Assembly: GCF_016406145.1 (NCBI RefSeq)
Contig: NZ_CP066306.1
Coordinates: forward strand, 3,968,001 to 4,032,000
DNA: 64,000 nucleotides
Reading direction: 5' to 3'
Source: Pseudomonas putida
GTDB lineage: Bacteria; Pseudomonadota; Gammaproteobacteria; Pseudomonadales; Pseudomonadaceae
In this document: one piece after another, positions 29,963-37,402 of the stretch
Position numbering within the stretch: position 1 is the first letter of the stretch
Layout: every line of letters begins with the position of its first letter
The notes under the pieces: model-generated
What the model saw: the letters and a program-made list of their open reading frames with translations, nothing else
What the model was told of the DNA's origin: nothing
The model's database searches: none
Made by a program: the position numbers and the translations under genes

Positions 29963-30193
29963 ATGCCTGCACCACCTCCCTCTCCAGCGCTTCAGCACCA
30001 GTTCGGCACCCGCATCAGGGAGCTGCGCGTGGCTATGGGCATGAGCCAGGAGGCATTCGCTGATCGGTGTGGCTTCGCTAGGACCTACATGTCCCGCATC
30101 GAGACGGGAGGAGCGAATCCGTCCATCAATGCCATCAAGGTGCTGGCTGACGCTCTGGGCGTGAGCATCTCCGCTTTGTTCGAAGGGATGTGA
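29963..30193 (+). CDS. XRE family helix-turn-helix regulator
   Basis: A 76-residue single-domain regulator: FGTRIRELRVAMGMSQEAFA, then DRCGFARTYMSRIETGGANP and SINAIKVLADALGVSISALF. This is the lambda-Cro/C-repressor helix-turn-helix over nearly the full length. The start is uncertain: GAGGA is only two bases before the ATG at 29963. It is divergent from the wHTH gene at 29524-29868. It could regulate island genes or excision. Confidence 0.82.
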   Translation: MPAPPPSPALQHQFGTRIRELRVAMGMSQEAFADRCGFARTYMSRIETGGANPSINAIKVLADALGVSISALFEGM

Positions 30194-30429
30194 GCTGCCC
30201 CAATCGTGGCTGAGCGACACTACGGGCACCTTTGCAACTACCTGCGGCGCATCAGTGAGTTTTACCAAGAGCTAATCATTGCCTCTCGCGTACGACCGCT
30301 CTCGACCCAAAGCAGCCCGTCGGGATAGGCTCCTAACGGCCAGAAGCGGACGGCCAGCCCTGCACTTTGCTTCAGCCAGAATCCGCCGACAGGCAGGCAA
30401 TCCTGAAAAGGGTTTAAACTCGCCTGGCG

Positions 30430-30705
30430 GTGTCCAAGACATCAACATACGGAAATAGATTCGTGCAGATTCATATTATCTACACCCAAACAATCGTATT
30501 GCTCTCCAAGCATCCTTACCAATCATGGAGAGAAATTCAGGATCAGTACCCTGATTACATGGCTTCGCTCGGCCCTTGGGAAGAAGATGAGGTCATCGAA
30601 TACCTTGCATTTGAATACCCAGAGCTTTCCCCACATCCGCAAGAACAAGTCAATGCGTTCATAGTGGAAACTCAAGAGGAAAGAGTGCTTACTTTTGCCA
30701 CATAA
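30430..30705 (+). CDS. Small hypothetical protein
   Basis: A 91-residue frame with a GTG start. The sequence is acidic toward the C-terminus (SLGPWEEDEVIEYLAFEYPE) with no motif I know. The upstream 236 bp (30194-30429) shows only a short direct repeat of ACGGCCAG. No ribosome-binding site is obvious. It may be a real small gene, given its AT-rich but protein-like composition. Confidence 0.35.
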   Translation: MSKTSTYGNRFVQIHIIYTQTIVLLSKHPYQSWREIQDQYPDYMASLGPWEEDEVIEYLAFEYPELSPHPQEQVNAFIVETQEERVLTFAT

Positions 30706-31388
30706 ATAGTCTTGGCGACAATTCTGAGGTATTCGCCCGGACGTCCGCTCTGGGTCGATAGCAGCCATTCGCCAAAGCCGGCTCGATTTATCTATTAATG
30801 ATCTATAAATCGGTCTGCGTGGCAAGCCCCCCCGCTACCAGAAATCTGAAGGCTCCTCCCGTAGATACTGGGATTGAGGCAAGAAGGGCTAAGCCGGAGC
30901 CCCTTGAGCAACTAATCACTTACAATCTATAGGCTTATTGGGCTATGCCTCTTTATCGACCACTGGACCTGTAGTTACCAAGCCAGCGGCTCACCTAATA
31001 AACCCCGAGAGCATCTCTCGACCGAGCGCCGAGGGATAGGTGGTGCCGGATCAGACCGACCAGTCCGGGCTAGCAACGCTGCCGATGAAGGCCCCACGCC
31101 TATAAGAGAAGTGGAGGAGCCCACTATCAATTACCTAGACACGTCTGGTAGCACTCCACGCCATCACGCAGCACTCTCACAAGGCAATCGGGAATTGTCA
31201 TACGAGACGACTCCCATACACCTATGACTCCAAAGGGCAAATCACAGGCAGCAGGAGGCTACTCCGAATCCTGCCGCCAGCCTTCTTCCGCCCAGCATAT
31301 AGCACGCGACAACGGACTTAACATATCGTAGACGGTCATCAGCAATATGTTAAAATAGCCACACACCAGTTGATGAGCCGAGCAAGCG
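30706..31388. other. 683-bp stretch with no credible gene
   Basis: Neither strand has a plausible coding frame. I see no tRNA, CRISPR or strong terminator. The only clear structure is the inverted repeat at 31319-31352 before the recombinase gene, listed separately. A non-coding RNA or decayed gene cannot be excluded. Confidence 0.5.
31319..31352. promoter_or_regulatory. Inverted repeat upstream of the serine recombinase
   Basis: TAACATAT (31319-31326) and ATATGTTA (31345-31352) form a perfect 8-bp inverted repeat spanning 34 bp, 36 bp before the recombinase ATG. The span fits a resolvase dimer subsite. TAAAAT at its right end could be a -10 hexamer, so it may also be an autoregulatory operator. 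Confidence 0.5.
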
Positions 31389-32102
31389 ATGCAGGTAGTG
31401 GCCTACGCAAGGATGAGTACAGACGATCAGTGTTTGTCGGTAGGTGGCCAGTTTGCAGCCATCAAGATCGCAGCCGAGACGCACGGGTGGGAGATTGTCG
31501 CTCAGTTCACTGATGAGGGGGTATCAGGTGCCGTCGATCCTCAGGACCGCCCTCAATGCCGCCTCGCTCTCGCAATGGCGAAAGGTCTGGATTGCCCGGT
31601 TGTAGTGCATCGTATTGACCGTCTCACTCGGGATCACGCTCACTTCGTCACCTTGCAGAAGAAGTACAAGTTCATTGAGGCCGAGGACGTTCATAGCAGT
31701 GGCTTGCTGCGAAACATCAAGTCGCTACTGGCCGAGGAGGAGCTACTGAAGATCCGTGCCCGTACAAAGGCTGGCTTGGCCGAACTGAAGAAGCTCGCCG
31801 CCAATGGCGATGCAGAAGCTAAGGAAAAAATTGCCCGCCGTGACGCAGGGCGTGTGGAGGCGTGGGCAGTAGGCAACGGTGCCGCTGTAAAGGCAAAGCA
31901 GGTGAATGCAGACAATCGTGCTGATGCTATCGCTCACCACATCAAGGCGTGCTTGTACGATGGTTGCACTTCGTTTGCTGCCATTGCCCATTGCCTCAAC
32001 TCAAAAGGCGTGACTACAGCACGGGGTAGTGCATTTCAACCCATGACGGTATCCCGCCTGATGACTCGCCTTCAGTTGTCCTTTAACACTAATGGCGGAT
32101 AG
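31389..32102 (+). CDS. Serine recombinase (resolvase/invertase family)
   Basis: A 237-residue protein. The catalytic N-terminal domain has VVAYARMSTDDQ with the nucleophile Ser at residue 10, then GGQFAAIKIAAETHGWEIV, FTDEGVSGAVDPQDRP and VVVHRIDRLTRD. The long helix follows (LAEEELLKIRARTKAGLAEL). The C-terminal part (CTSFAAIAHCLNSKGVTTAR, then GSAFQPMTVSRLM) is a recombinase-type helix-turn-helix. Shorter than large serine integrases. It may resolve dimers or invert DNA; its site may be the repeat at 31319. It is a second recombination system in the same island. Confidence 0.87.
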   Translation: MQVVAYARMSTDDQCLSVGGQFAAIKIAAETHGWEIVAQFTDEGVSGAVDPQDRPQCRLALAMAKGLDCPVVVHRIDRLTRDHAHFVTLQKKYKFIEAEDVHSSGLLRNIKSLLAEEELLKIRARTKAGLAELKKLAANGDAEAKEKIARRDAGRVEAWAVGNGAAVKAKQVNADNRADAIAHHIKACLYDGCTSFAAIAHCLNSKGVTTARGSAFQPMTVSRLMTRLQLSFNTNGG

Positions 32103-32329
32103 CCTCGCAAGCTCATAGGAAGCAATTCCAGCGACGTACAGGAGTGAGCTCACCCGCGCCTAGATATTTCAAAATCGTGCTATGGGGCTCGCTGTAGGAC
32201 AACCTGAAGCATTAAGCACTGACCCACACTTAGCCGTCTTCGACCAATCCCCTAACGATATTCCCGCTCTGATTCACTGGCGATATTTGGCTGTGGACGA
32301 AGGTCCATGTAGAACATAGCGGTAATAGC

Positions 32330-33166
32330 CTAAGCGCAATCGTGTCCTTTCCCTTCGTGTTTACCTATACCCGCTTGAGCATCAACCACGGGCGCAGGCC
32401 TGGTGCCATAGCTCCACCGGAAAAAATGCTCAAGGCCACACGCTACACACGCCTTTACCTCGCCGTGCTCAATGGTTTCCATCGGTAAGTGCTGGCCGCA
32501 ACCTTTGCACGGCACAGAGTAGAGACCTGCCCGCTCAAGTGTGAAGGCATTTCCTTCCAGTTTTTTGATATGGTGCCGGGCTCTGCACTCGTCTTTGTAG
32601 CACTCGACTTCGGCATCATCTTCGATCTGAGAACTACTGACGTACATGTCGCCATCACATAGAGAGCACTGCACAACAGTTATAGAGTTCATCGTTACAA
32701 TGACATTGGCGGTAGCTACTCGCTCGATTTCATCCACTATCGCCTCGATCATCGACACCTTCAACTCGGGCGGATTGTCATTCTCGGGCAAAGAAGTCTC
32801 GTGCAAAAACTTCCCAAGCTTGTTGTAGTGCTTGTTAAGCCATTTGACGGAAAACATCTTATAGTCACCAAGGTCGAGCCAATCTCCCGACGGCTTGCCA
32901 TCTGCTGTGTTCTTACAAATGCTGATAGATACGTCTTGATCTGCACGCGGCTCGAAGCTCAGAAGCAGCTTAAGCGCCTTGGGCGGCTGCCAAGTCCGGT
33001 AAACCGCCAGCGGTAGCTTGTCTCCGATTTGACCAAGCTTCTGGTAAACGATGCGTTCTAGGCAGAACCGCAATTCCAGGCACGCATGCCGCAACGAGTT
33101 CTCATCTCCGAGAGCTATGAAGCCCTTAGCCCGCTCAAGATACTCGCCTACACCGTATATACCCAT
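32330..33166 (-). CDS. Zinc-ribbon protein with helical HEPN/DUF4145-like N-terminus
   Basis: A 278-residue protein I cannot name. The N-terminal helical part has LRHACLELRFCLERIVYQKL and later HYNKLGKFLHE, a pattern seen in HEPN/DUF4145-type proteins. The C-terminal part has two cysteine pairs sets: CSLCDGDM ... CYKDECRARHH, and CKGCGQHL ... CVACGLEHFF, which look like two zinc ribbons. Its ribosome-binding site GAGGAAGG lies inside the end of the preceding small zinc-ribbon gene, so the two are co-transcribed. A nucleic-acid-binding or nuclease-like role is possible but not shown. Confidence 0.55.
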   Translation of the reverse strand: MGIYGVGEYLERAKGFIALGDENSLRHACLELRFCLERIVYQKLGQIGDKLPLAVYRTWQPPKALKLLLSFEPRADQDVSISICKNTADGKPSGDWLDLGDYKMFSVKWLNKHYNKLGKFLHETSLPENDNPPELKVSMIEAIVDEIERVATANVIVTMNSITVVQCSLCDGDMYVSSSQIEDDAEVECYKDECRARHHIKKLEGNAFTLERAGLYSVPCKGCGQHLPMETIEHGEVKACVACGLEHFFRWSYGTRPAPVVDAQAGIGKHEGKGHDCA

Positions 33167-33171
33167 GGTGG

Positions 33172-33408
33172 TTAGCCTTCCTCAGCGACCAAGCAGTAGC
33201 TGCAAGTCGAGCAACGACGAATTGTGAAAGAGACTACTCCGGCAATCGCGTGTAAGGTCTGCTTAGCACAATTTGGGCACTTTTTACCCATGCCCTGCCC
33301 CGGCTCAACCGGATCATTCCAAGCCCAACCTGTAGCTTTGCATTTGGTGCATTGCTTTACGCCGCCCTCGTTAAAAAAGGTCTGCTTCTTACAAACTGGA
33401 CACGCCAT
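33172..33408 (-). CDS. Small zinc-ribbon protein
   Basis: A 78-residue protein built from two zinc-ribbon-like units: MACPVCKKQTFFNEGGVKQC, then TKCK, and KKCPNCAKQTLHA ... RRCSTCSYC. Eight cysteines in CxxC pairs suggest two bound zinc ions. The ATG at 33408 is preferred over the longer frame because GAGGTGG lies just upstream and the extra residues look non-coding. It is followed after five bases by the 278-residue zinc-ribbon gene. Function unknown. Confidence 0.6.
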   Translation of the reverse strand: MACPVCKKQTFFNEGGVKQCTKCKATGWAWNDPVEPGQGMGKKCPNCAKQTLHAIAGVVSFTIRRCSTCSYCLVAEEG

Positions 33409-33607
33409 GAGCCACCTCGAATCGTTGGAAAGCCAAACTGTACAGAGAACCGAGGGTTGATACCAGTTTGACATTACAGCTTGCCCGACTCGCACCACAT
33501 CAAAGGTATGGCGTGTATACCGCCACCTGAGTAACCGCATACGTGACCGAGAAGGCCTTTGCAACGCTGCTCGCGCACCTTTAGGTTGCCTGGGACAAAC
33601 GCTATAC

Positions 33608-33681
33608 GTAAGGCCGTAAGTCAGTAAGCCAGAAAGAACAACCCGTAAGCTCAAAGCCGCCCTCGGGCGGCTTTTCTTTGC
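33608..33681 (+). terminator. Orphan plus-strand intrinsic terminator with tandem GTAAG octamers upstream
   Basis: AAAGCCGCC, a CTC loop, GGGCGGCTTTTCTTT (33653-33680) is a classic terminator on the plus strand, yet no plus-strand gene precedes it within 1.5 kb. Just before it are three tandem octamers GTAAGGCC, GTAAGTCA, GTAAGCCA (33608-33631). A short plus-strand RNA could end here. The 355-bp gap 33409-33763 otherwise shows GGTAT ... ATACC and a TTGACA at about 33469. Confidence 0.5.
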
Positions 33682-33763
33682 CTATGATATTTGAGAATTT
33701 GCCGCTGGGGGCTGGATGCCAATCGGCGCGGGCGTTAAGCACCGAGCCAGAGGTAGCCCAGGG

Positions 33764-34210
33764 TCAGCCGTGCCTTATCAAGGAGAAAAGAATGATTCCG
33801 ATGAAGACAGCGAGAATGACAGCCCTGGCGATCCATATTGGGGTATCGACCTTGTCTACATCACTGCCAAGTGCTGCTGCCTGATCGATGATGGCGGTAG
33901 GAGAGGCTGATAGATCCGATCCGCAGTGTTTACACTTCACCGCTGCTACTTTAATCGTCTCTGCACACATCGGGCAGGCCCGGCTGTCACCGCTCACCCC
34001 AACCGCTGCTTCACGCCGCCTGCCTGCGATGACCATCACGGCTCCGACTAGCAGCATCAGCCCACCAATGGTGATGTAATTCTGCTGCTCAGCGATCAGG
34101 CCGATGTTGTTCACCCGCCCCGTCCCACTTGAAACAGTAACGTCCATTGAAAGCGCTCCGACTAACGCGAACAGAGCTAGCACTAGTACTGCAATTCCCA
34201 GACCACGCAT
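33764..34210 (-). CDS. Membrane protein with internal zinc ribbon
   Basis: About 148 residues. Three hydrophobic segments are visible: LGIAVLVLALFALVGAL, YITIGGLMLLVGAVMVIAG and WIARAVILAVFIGIILFSLI. Between the second and third lies a zinc-ribbon motif CPMCAETIKVAAVKCKHCGS, placed on the cytoplasmic side if the first helix is an in-to-out signal anchor. The start at 34210 is chosen because AAGGAG lies six bases before it. The domain mix occurs in many bacterial proteins of unknown role. It lies downstream of the retron-type RT on the same strand, 217 bp away. Confidence 0.55.
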   Translation of the reverse strand: MRGLGIAVLVLALFALVGALSMDVTVSSGTGRVNNIGLIAEQQNYITIGGLMLLVGAVMVIAGRRREAAVGVSGDSRACPMCAETIKVAAVKCKHCGSDLSASPTAIIDQAAALGSDVDKVDTPIWIARAVILAVFIGIILFSLIRHG

Positions 34211-34427
34211 AGCCATCTCCTTGGGTAAAGGCATAAGGCTACCATTAGGCGGACCGCACCACTACTGCTGAGAATGCCAGGCAGCACTACGGGCAGTCAT
34301 CGAAGAAGTGGATATTTCAGACTTCTGGAGGCAAACCCACTTCTACCACGGAAAGGGCTCTTAACACCGGCCCATAGTCCGCTAGATTCTGTCGAATGAG
34401 TCGGATCGGCACTCAAGCATTCGAGTG

Positions 34428-35552
34428 TTACTCCCAAGGCGGGGAGTCAACCGGTTCAGTTGGCTGAGAAGGTAACGTCCGAGCACAGGAGACATTATTA
34501 ATTTCCCGCGCAGATTGCTCGACGATTTCCTGCTGATAGCGCTCAAGTAAGGGCTTCTCATAAGACCGTTTAATCAAGTTGAGCCTTACCTTGAGCGACT
34601 CTCCATCTGGATGTGCGCAGGCCAGAAGCCGTCCCACACGGCCCATGGCACGGTGATACATTGGTTCAAGCTCGACCCAATTAGAGGTCGTCTCGCTAGA
34701 CAGCTCAAGCTCCCTTACGGCAGAGCGTATACGTTTCCGTTCCGACTTCGTGAGTCCTGGGGAAGCATTGAAAATGCTCAGACCGGTAACCGTAATCGGC
34801 TGGAAAGTAGTGCCTTCCGACTTAAGAGCCTGCCCACGTATCCGCACATGGAGCTTGCTCCGCTTCTGATGACACCCCTTGGAAGCCAACATACCAGTGA
34901 TTGCTGAGACAATACCGGTAAGCTCATCCGCTTCCGGCTCACGCGTACAGGAGATAGTAATGTCATCGGCGAATCGGGAGTACTGAAACCCTTTACCCGA
35001 AAGATCGCTAACCACCTTCGGTTCCACATCCCAGAATACTAAATTTGCGATGTAGCCACTCGTACTGGCGCCTTGAGGCGTGCTTCCAGAACGGGTACAT
35101 AGAGATGACAACAGTTCCGCAACGCCAGCTCCGAACCCGAACAACCCCCGGAACATGGCATGAACATGGCTCTTAGATATGGAAGGGTAGAAATTACGAA
35201 TGTCTTGAAGGATGACAAATCGCGCCCCCGCATGTACAGCAGCGTTACTGTGGATGCTCCGTGGGGACTTACAGTCTCTTATACCCCCGTGCAGATAGGT
35301 CGGGAATATCGCTTTAGACAGCACTCGATCAACGAGCTTTCGCTGGATTCGCTTCAGCGGCTCATGGGCGTCGTAGGTATCACGCGTCTCGGGTGGCTGA
35401 CCAGGCTTGACCTTCTTCTCTTGGGGGACATGGCGGTACATTCGGTCCGCACGAGCGGCAAGCCGTTCTAACAGCGCTTCGCTCTCACCAAGCGCCAGCG
35501 CTAAAGCTCGAATGCTGTGGATTGGCTTGTGCGGATATAGCGGAGCTTTCAT
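34428..35552 (-). CDS. Retron-type reverse transcriptase
   Basis: A 374-residue reverse transcriptase. Early motif with LHGGIRDCKSPRSI and NAAVH (103-107) is retron-like. Catalytic motif A is ILQDIRNFYPSIS (D117). TPQGASTSGYIANLVFW is motif B. The active site is RFADDITIS (193-201), with F in place of the usual Y. VTGLSI (255-260) is the VTG signature of retron RTs, followed by a thumb region. Length is slightly above the usual 300-350 residues. It should copy a partner msr-msd RNA into msDNA. It is preceded on the same strand by a small ORF and a structured non-coding stretch. Confidence 0.92.
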   Translation of the reverse strand: MKAPLYPHKPIHSIRALALALGESEALLERLAARADRMYRHVPQEKKVKPGQPPETRDTYDAHEPLKRIQRKLVDRVLSKAIFPTYLHGGIRDCKSPRSIHSNAAVHAGARFVILQDIRNFYPSISKSHVHAMFRGLFGFGAGVAELLSSLCTRSGSTPQGASTSGYIANLVFWDVEPKVVSDLSGKGFQYSRFADDITISCTREPEADELTGIVSAITGMLASKGCHQKRSKLHVRIRGQALKSEGTTFQPITVTGLSIFNASPGLTKSERKRIRSAVRELELSSETTSNWVELEPMYHRAMGRVGRLLACAHPDGESLKVRLNLIKRSYEKPLLERYQQEIVEQSAREINNVSCARTLPSQPTEPVDSPPWE

Positions 35553-35571
35553 TTCCCACCCTTAAAACGAT

Positions 35572-35599
35572 GAAGGGCCGATACATAGACCGGCCCTTC
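35572..35599 (-). promoter_or_regulatory. Hairpin between the small ORF and the reverse transcriptase
   Basis: GAAGGGCCG (35572-35580) and CGGCCCTTC (35591-35599) form a perfect 9-bp stem with a 10-base loop. On the minus strand it lies between the small ORF stop (35627) and the RT start (35552), and is followed by ATCGTTTT. It may be an attenuator, an RNA-processing site or a weak terminator. Confidence 0.6.
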
Positions 35600-35626
35600 A
35601 GAATTCGAATGATGTGATTTGTTGCG

Positions 35627-35881
35627 TCATGAGCCTACTGCCTCAAGGACTTTGTTCACAAACTCGCAAACAAGCTCCCAGTACTCAAGCCTGTTTTCCC
35701 AGAATTCCAGAAGTATCTGGCGAATCGCAAAAGCTTCCACTGCCTCTCGGAAGCGCTTGAAACGACTGCCTGTCCCTCTTTCCTTCTTTGAATCCTTGCT
35801 ATCGACTGTAACGCGGGTGTCTTGGTTATTGTGCTTTCGCAGCTCAGTCCGAGGACTTGCCGCTTTCTTTAAACGCAACAT
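35627..35881 (-). CDS. Small basic protein upstream of the retron reverse transcriptase
   Basis: An 84-residue protein with a basic first half (MLRLKKAASPRTELRKHNNQ, KKERGTGSRFKRFRE) and a helical second half (AFAIRQILLEFWENRLEYWE, LVCEFVNKVLEAV). The ATG at 35881 is chosen because AGGAG lies eight bases upstream. It is on the same strand as the RT, 74 bases before it, and downstream of the candidate retron RNA. No known domain is recognised. It could bind the RNA-RT complex or be the effector or its antitoxin. It might also be a chance frame. Confidence 0.55.
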   Translation of the reverse strand: MLRLKKAASPRTELRKHNNQDTRVTVDSKDSKKERGTGSRFKRFREAVEAFAIRQILLEFWENRLEYWELVCEFVNKVLEAVGS

Positions 35882-36012
35882 GGTTGTAGCTCCTGGTGGT
35901 GGGAATTGCCGCCGCCAAAGCATTCCGGGCCGAATGGAACTACCAAGACACCGCAACAAACCACAGTTCTGCTTAGCGATCTTGATAAGTCAAGATCGAT
36001 AAGCCGCCGCCG

Positions 36013-36280
36013 CCACGTACTGCTCCACGTCACCTCACATTGCAACCATCAACGACTAGCGAAGCTTAAAGCCAACGCTTAAGGCCGCAATACCGCTCAG
36101 TGCGAACGATAGACGAAACCTTAGGACAGCAGGACTTCACGTCAGCGCACAGGTGCGACGGGAGGAACGGGTCGTTGCGGAGAGGAAGCTTTGACGAACA
36201 TCAAAGCTGGTTGGTTTCCCAACCACCAACTGCAAGCCCAGAGAATTAACCATGTTTAAAGAGCACCTGGACGGTACGCC
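36013..36280 (-). ncRNA. Candidate retron msr-msd RNA
   Basis: The 459-bp gap 35882-36340 has no gene but strong minus-strand structure. Two adjacent hairpins look like an msr: TGGTTGG-GAAA-CCAACCA (36208-36225) and AGCTTTGA-N6-TCAAAGCT (36187-36208). Next, CAACGAC and GTCGTTG (36171-36177 and 36050-36056) could close a long msd-like hairpin of about 128 nt. Flanking CGTAC..TCCA (36268-36278) can partly pair with TGGA..GTACG (36016-36027), a possible a1/a2 stem. A further 9-bp hairpin (35977-35998) follows. Ends and branching G are not determined. Confidence 0.5.
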
Positions 36281-36340
36281 CAGCATCTTCCTTATACCTG
36301 TTTGCCGACTCTCTTGGCAACAAGAAATGTCAATCTGCCA

Positions 36341-37174
36341 TCAAGACTTATTAGAGCTGTTGGGTTGAAGCTCCCCAGCCCTCTCTAGCGCTAGCTGCTC
36401 GAATACTTTTCGAGCCCCCTTAGGCAGGTAGACCAGCTCATCCACTGCTTTCACAATCTGCGGGTTCAAAAACAACGGCGAGTTTGTAGCCATAAAATTG
36501 AAAGCGCCGTAAGAGCTGCTAAATGGCTGGTTACCGCCAAACATAGCGTTACGCCACACGAGGCCGTCATGAGCAGAGTGATTCGCATTCGACAAAACCT
36601 TTTCGAGGAAACCTTGTTCAAGATATCCCCCCTCGGGCTGTCCTTCTAATTGCTCGCTGATCCTCTCCAGACTCCTTGACAACACCTCTTGGGATGGAGG
36701 GTCGTTATAATGCTCAACATCAAGCACAGCGCAGTATTGGCGGAGCCGCCACACCAATGCGTCTAGGTCAGTTAATTCGTGGTGGCAAAGGTAGAGGGAC
36801 GCCACTAGGTATCGATCACCTTCGGACTCTGCAAGATGATTGAAAATAGCCTGTTCTTTGTCGGGCAGAACAATGCTGTACTTCAAACGGTCGTTTACCA
36901 ACCTTAAGCCTTCAGCGATCTTGTGCCCAACCCCCTTCGAGCTAACCCTACCAAGAAGCAAAATACACTTAAGATACTTCTCGATCGCCTGCAATCCTGA
37001 CCAGATTGCCTGGCTTGGCAGGCCAGCTCTCAAGGCGAGCCGTGCAGCAATGTAGTCGCCGTCGCCAGTATCCCTGAAGCATCTGATAGCGAAAACATTG
37101 ATCCAAGCGGCCTCTGAAGGAGGCTGATACTCGTCTGCGAACTGCTGCCAGGTCATCTTCTCACCGTTGCTCAT
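36341..37174 (-). CDS. Hypothetical helical protein, possibly HEPN-like, upstream of the retron
   Basis: A 277-residue protein. Residues about 47-72 (RAGLPSQAIWSGLQAIEKYL, then KCILLL) and 100-140 resemble the helical pattern of HEPN/C-terminal nucleotidyltransferase-type proteins. The RX4-6H nuclease motif of toxic HEPNs is not clear. The second half has NANHSAHDGLVWRNAMFGGN, not recognised. GAGGTAGGAAG precedes the ATG closely, which supports the start. It lies on the same strand as, and upstream of, the candidate retron RNA and RT, so it may be the effector or another member of the cassette. Alternatively it is an independent gene. Confidence 0.5.
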   Translation of the reverse strand: MSNGEKMTWQQFADEYQPPSEAAWINVFAIRCFRDTGDGDYIAARLALRAGLPSQAIWSGLQAIEKYLKCILLLGRVSSKGVGHKIAEGLRLVNDRLKYSIVLPDKEQAIFNHLAESEGDRYLVASLYLCHHELTDLDALVWRLRQYCAVLDVEHYNDPPSQEVLSRSLERISEQLEGQPEGGYLEQGFLEKVLSNANHSAHDGLVWRNAMFGGNQPFSSSYGAFNFMATNSPLFLNPQIVKAVDELVYLPKGARKVFEQLALERAGELQPNSSNKS

Positions 37175-37345
37175 CTTCCTACCTCACCAGAAGGTTCAGG
37201 CGATAGTACTGGCCTCCATGGCTAGCAGCCAGCAAAGTGCCTCTGCAAATGCCGGTACGGGAGATTAGGAAAGGGTGGTGATTGGAGAAAAGACAGGAGC
37301 AAGCTAACATGCCGCTTACAGTGCACCACTTCGGTGTACTACGGC

Positions 37346-37356
37346 ACTGGTCCACT
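37346..37356. promoter_or_regulatory. Candidate integrase arm-type site, right end
   Basis: ACTGGTCCACT is identical to the repeat at 24963-24973 beside the left end and lies 46 bp inside the right core repeat. CACCACTTCGGTGTACT just before it may be a degenerate relative. Interpretation as an integrase arm site is inferred from placement. Confidence 0.5.
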
Positions 37357-37402
37357 TCGAAATTTTGAGAGAGAAAAGTCCTTTAGAATTAAGGACTTGC
37401 GT

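Noticed and set aside
34428..35552. Group II intron or DGR reverse transcriptase
   Set aside because: No maturase or HNH region, no template/variable repeat pair or Avd gene; the VTGL and NAxxH motifs fit retrons better.
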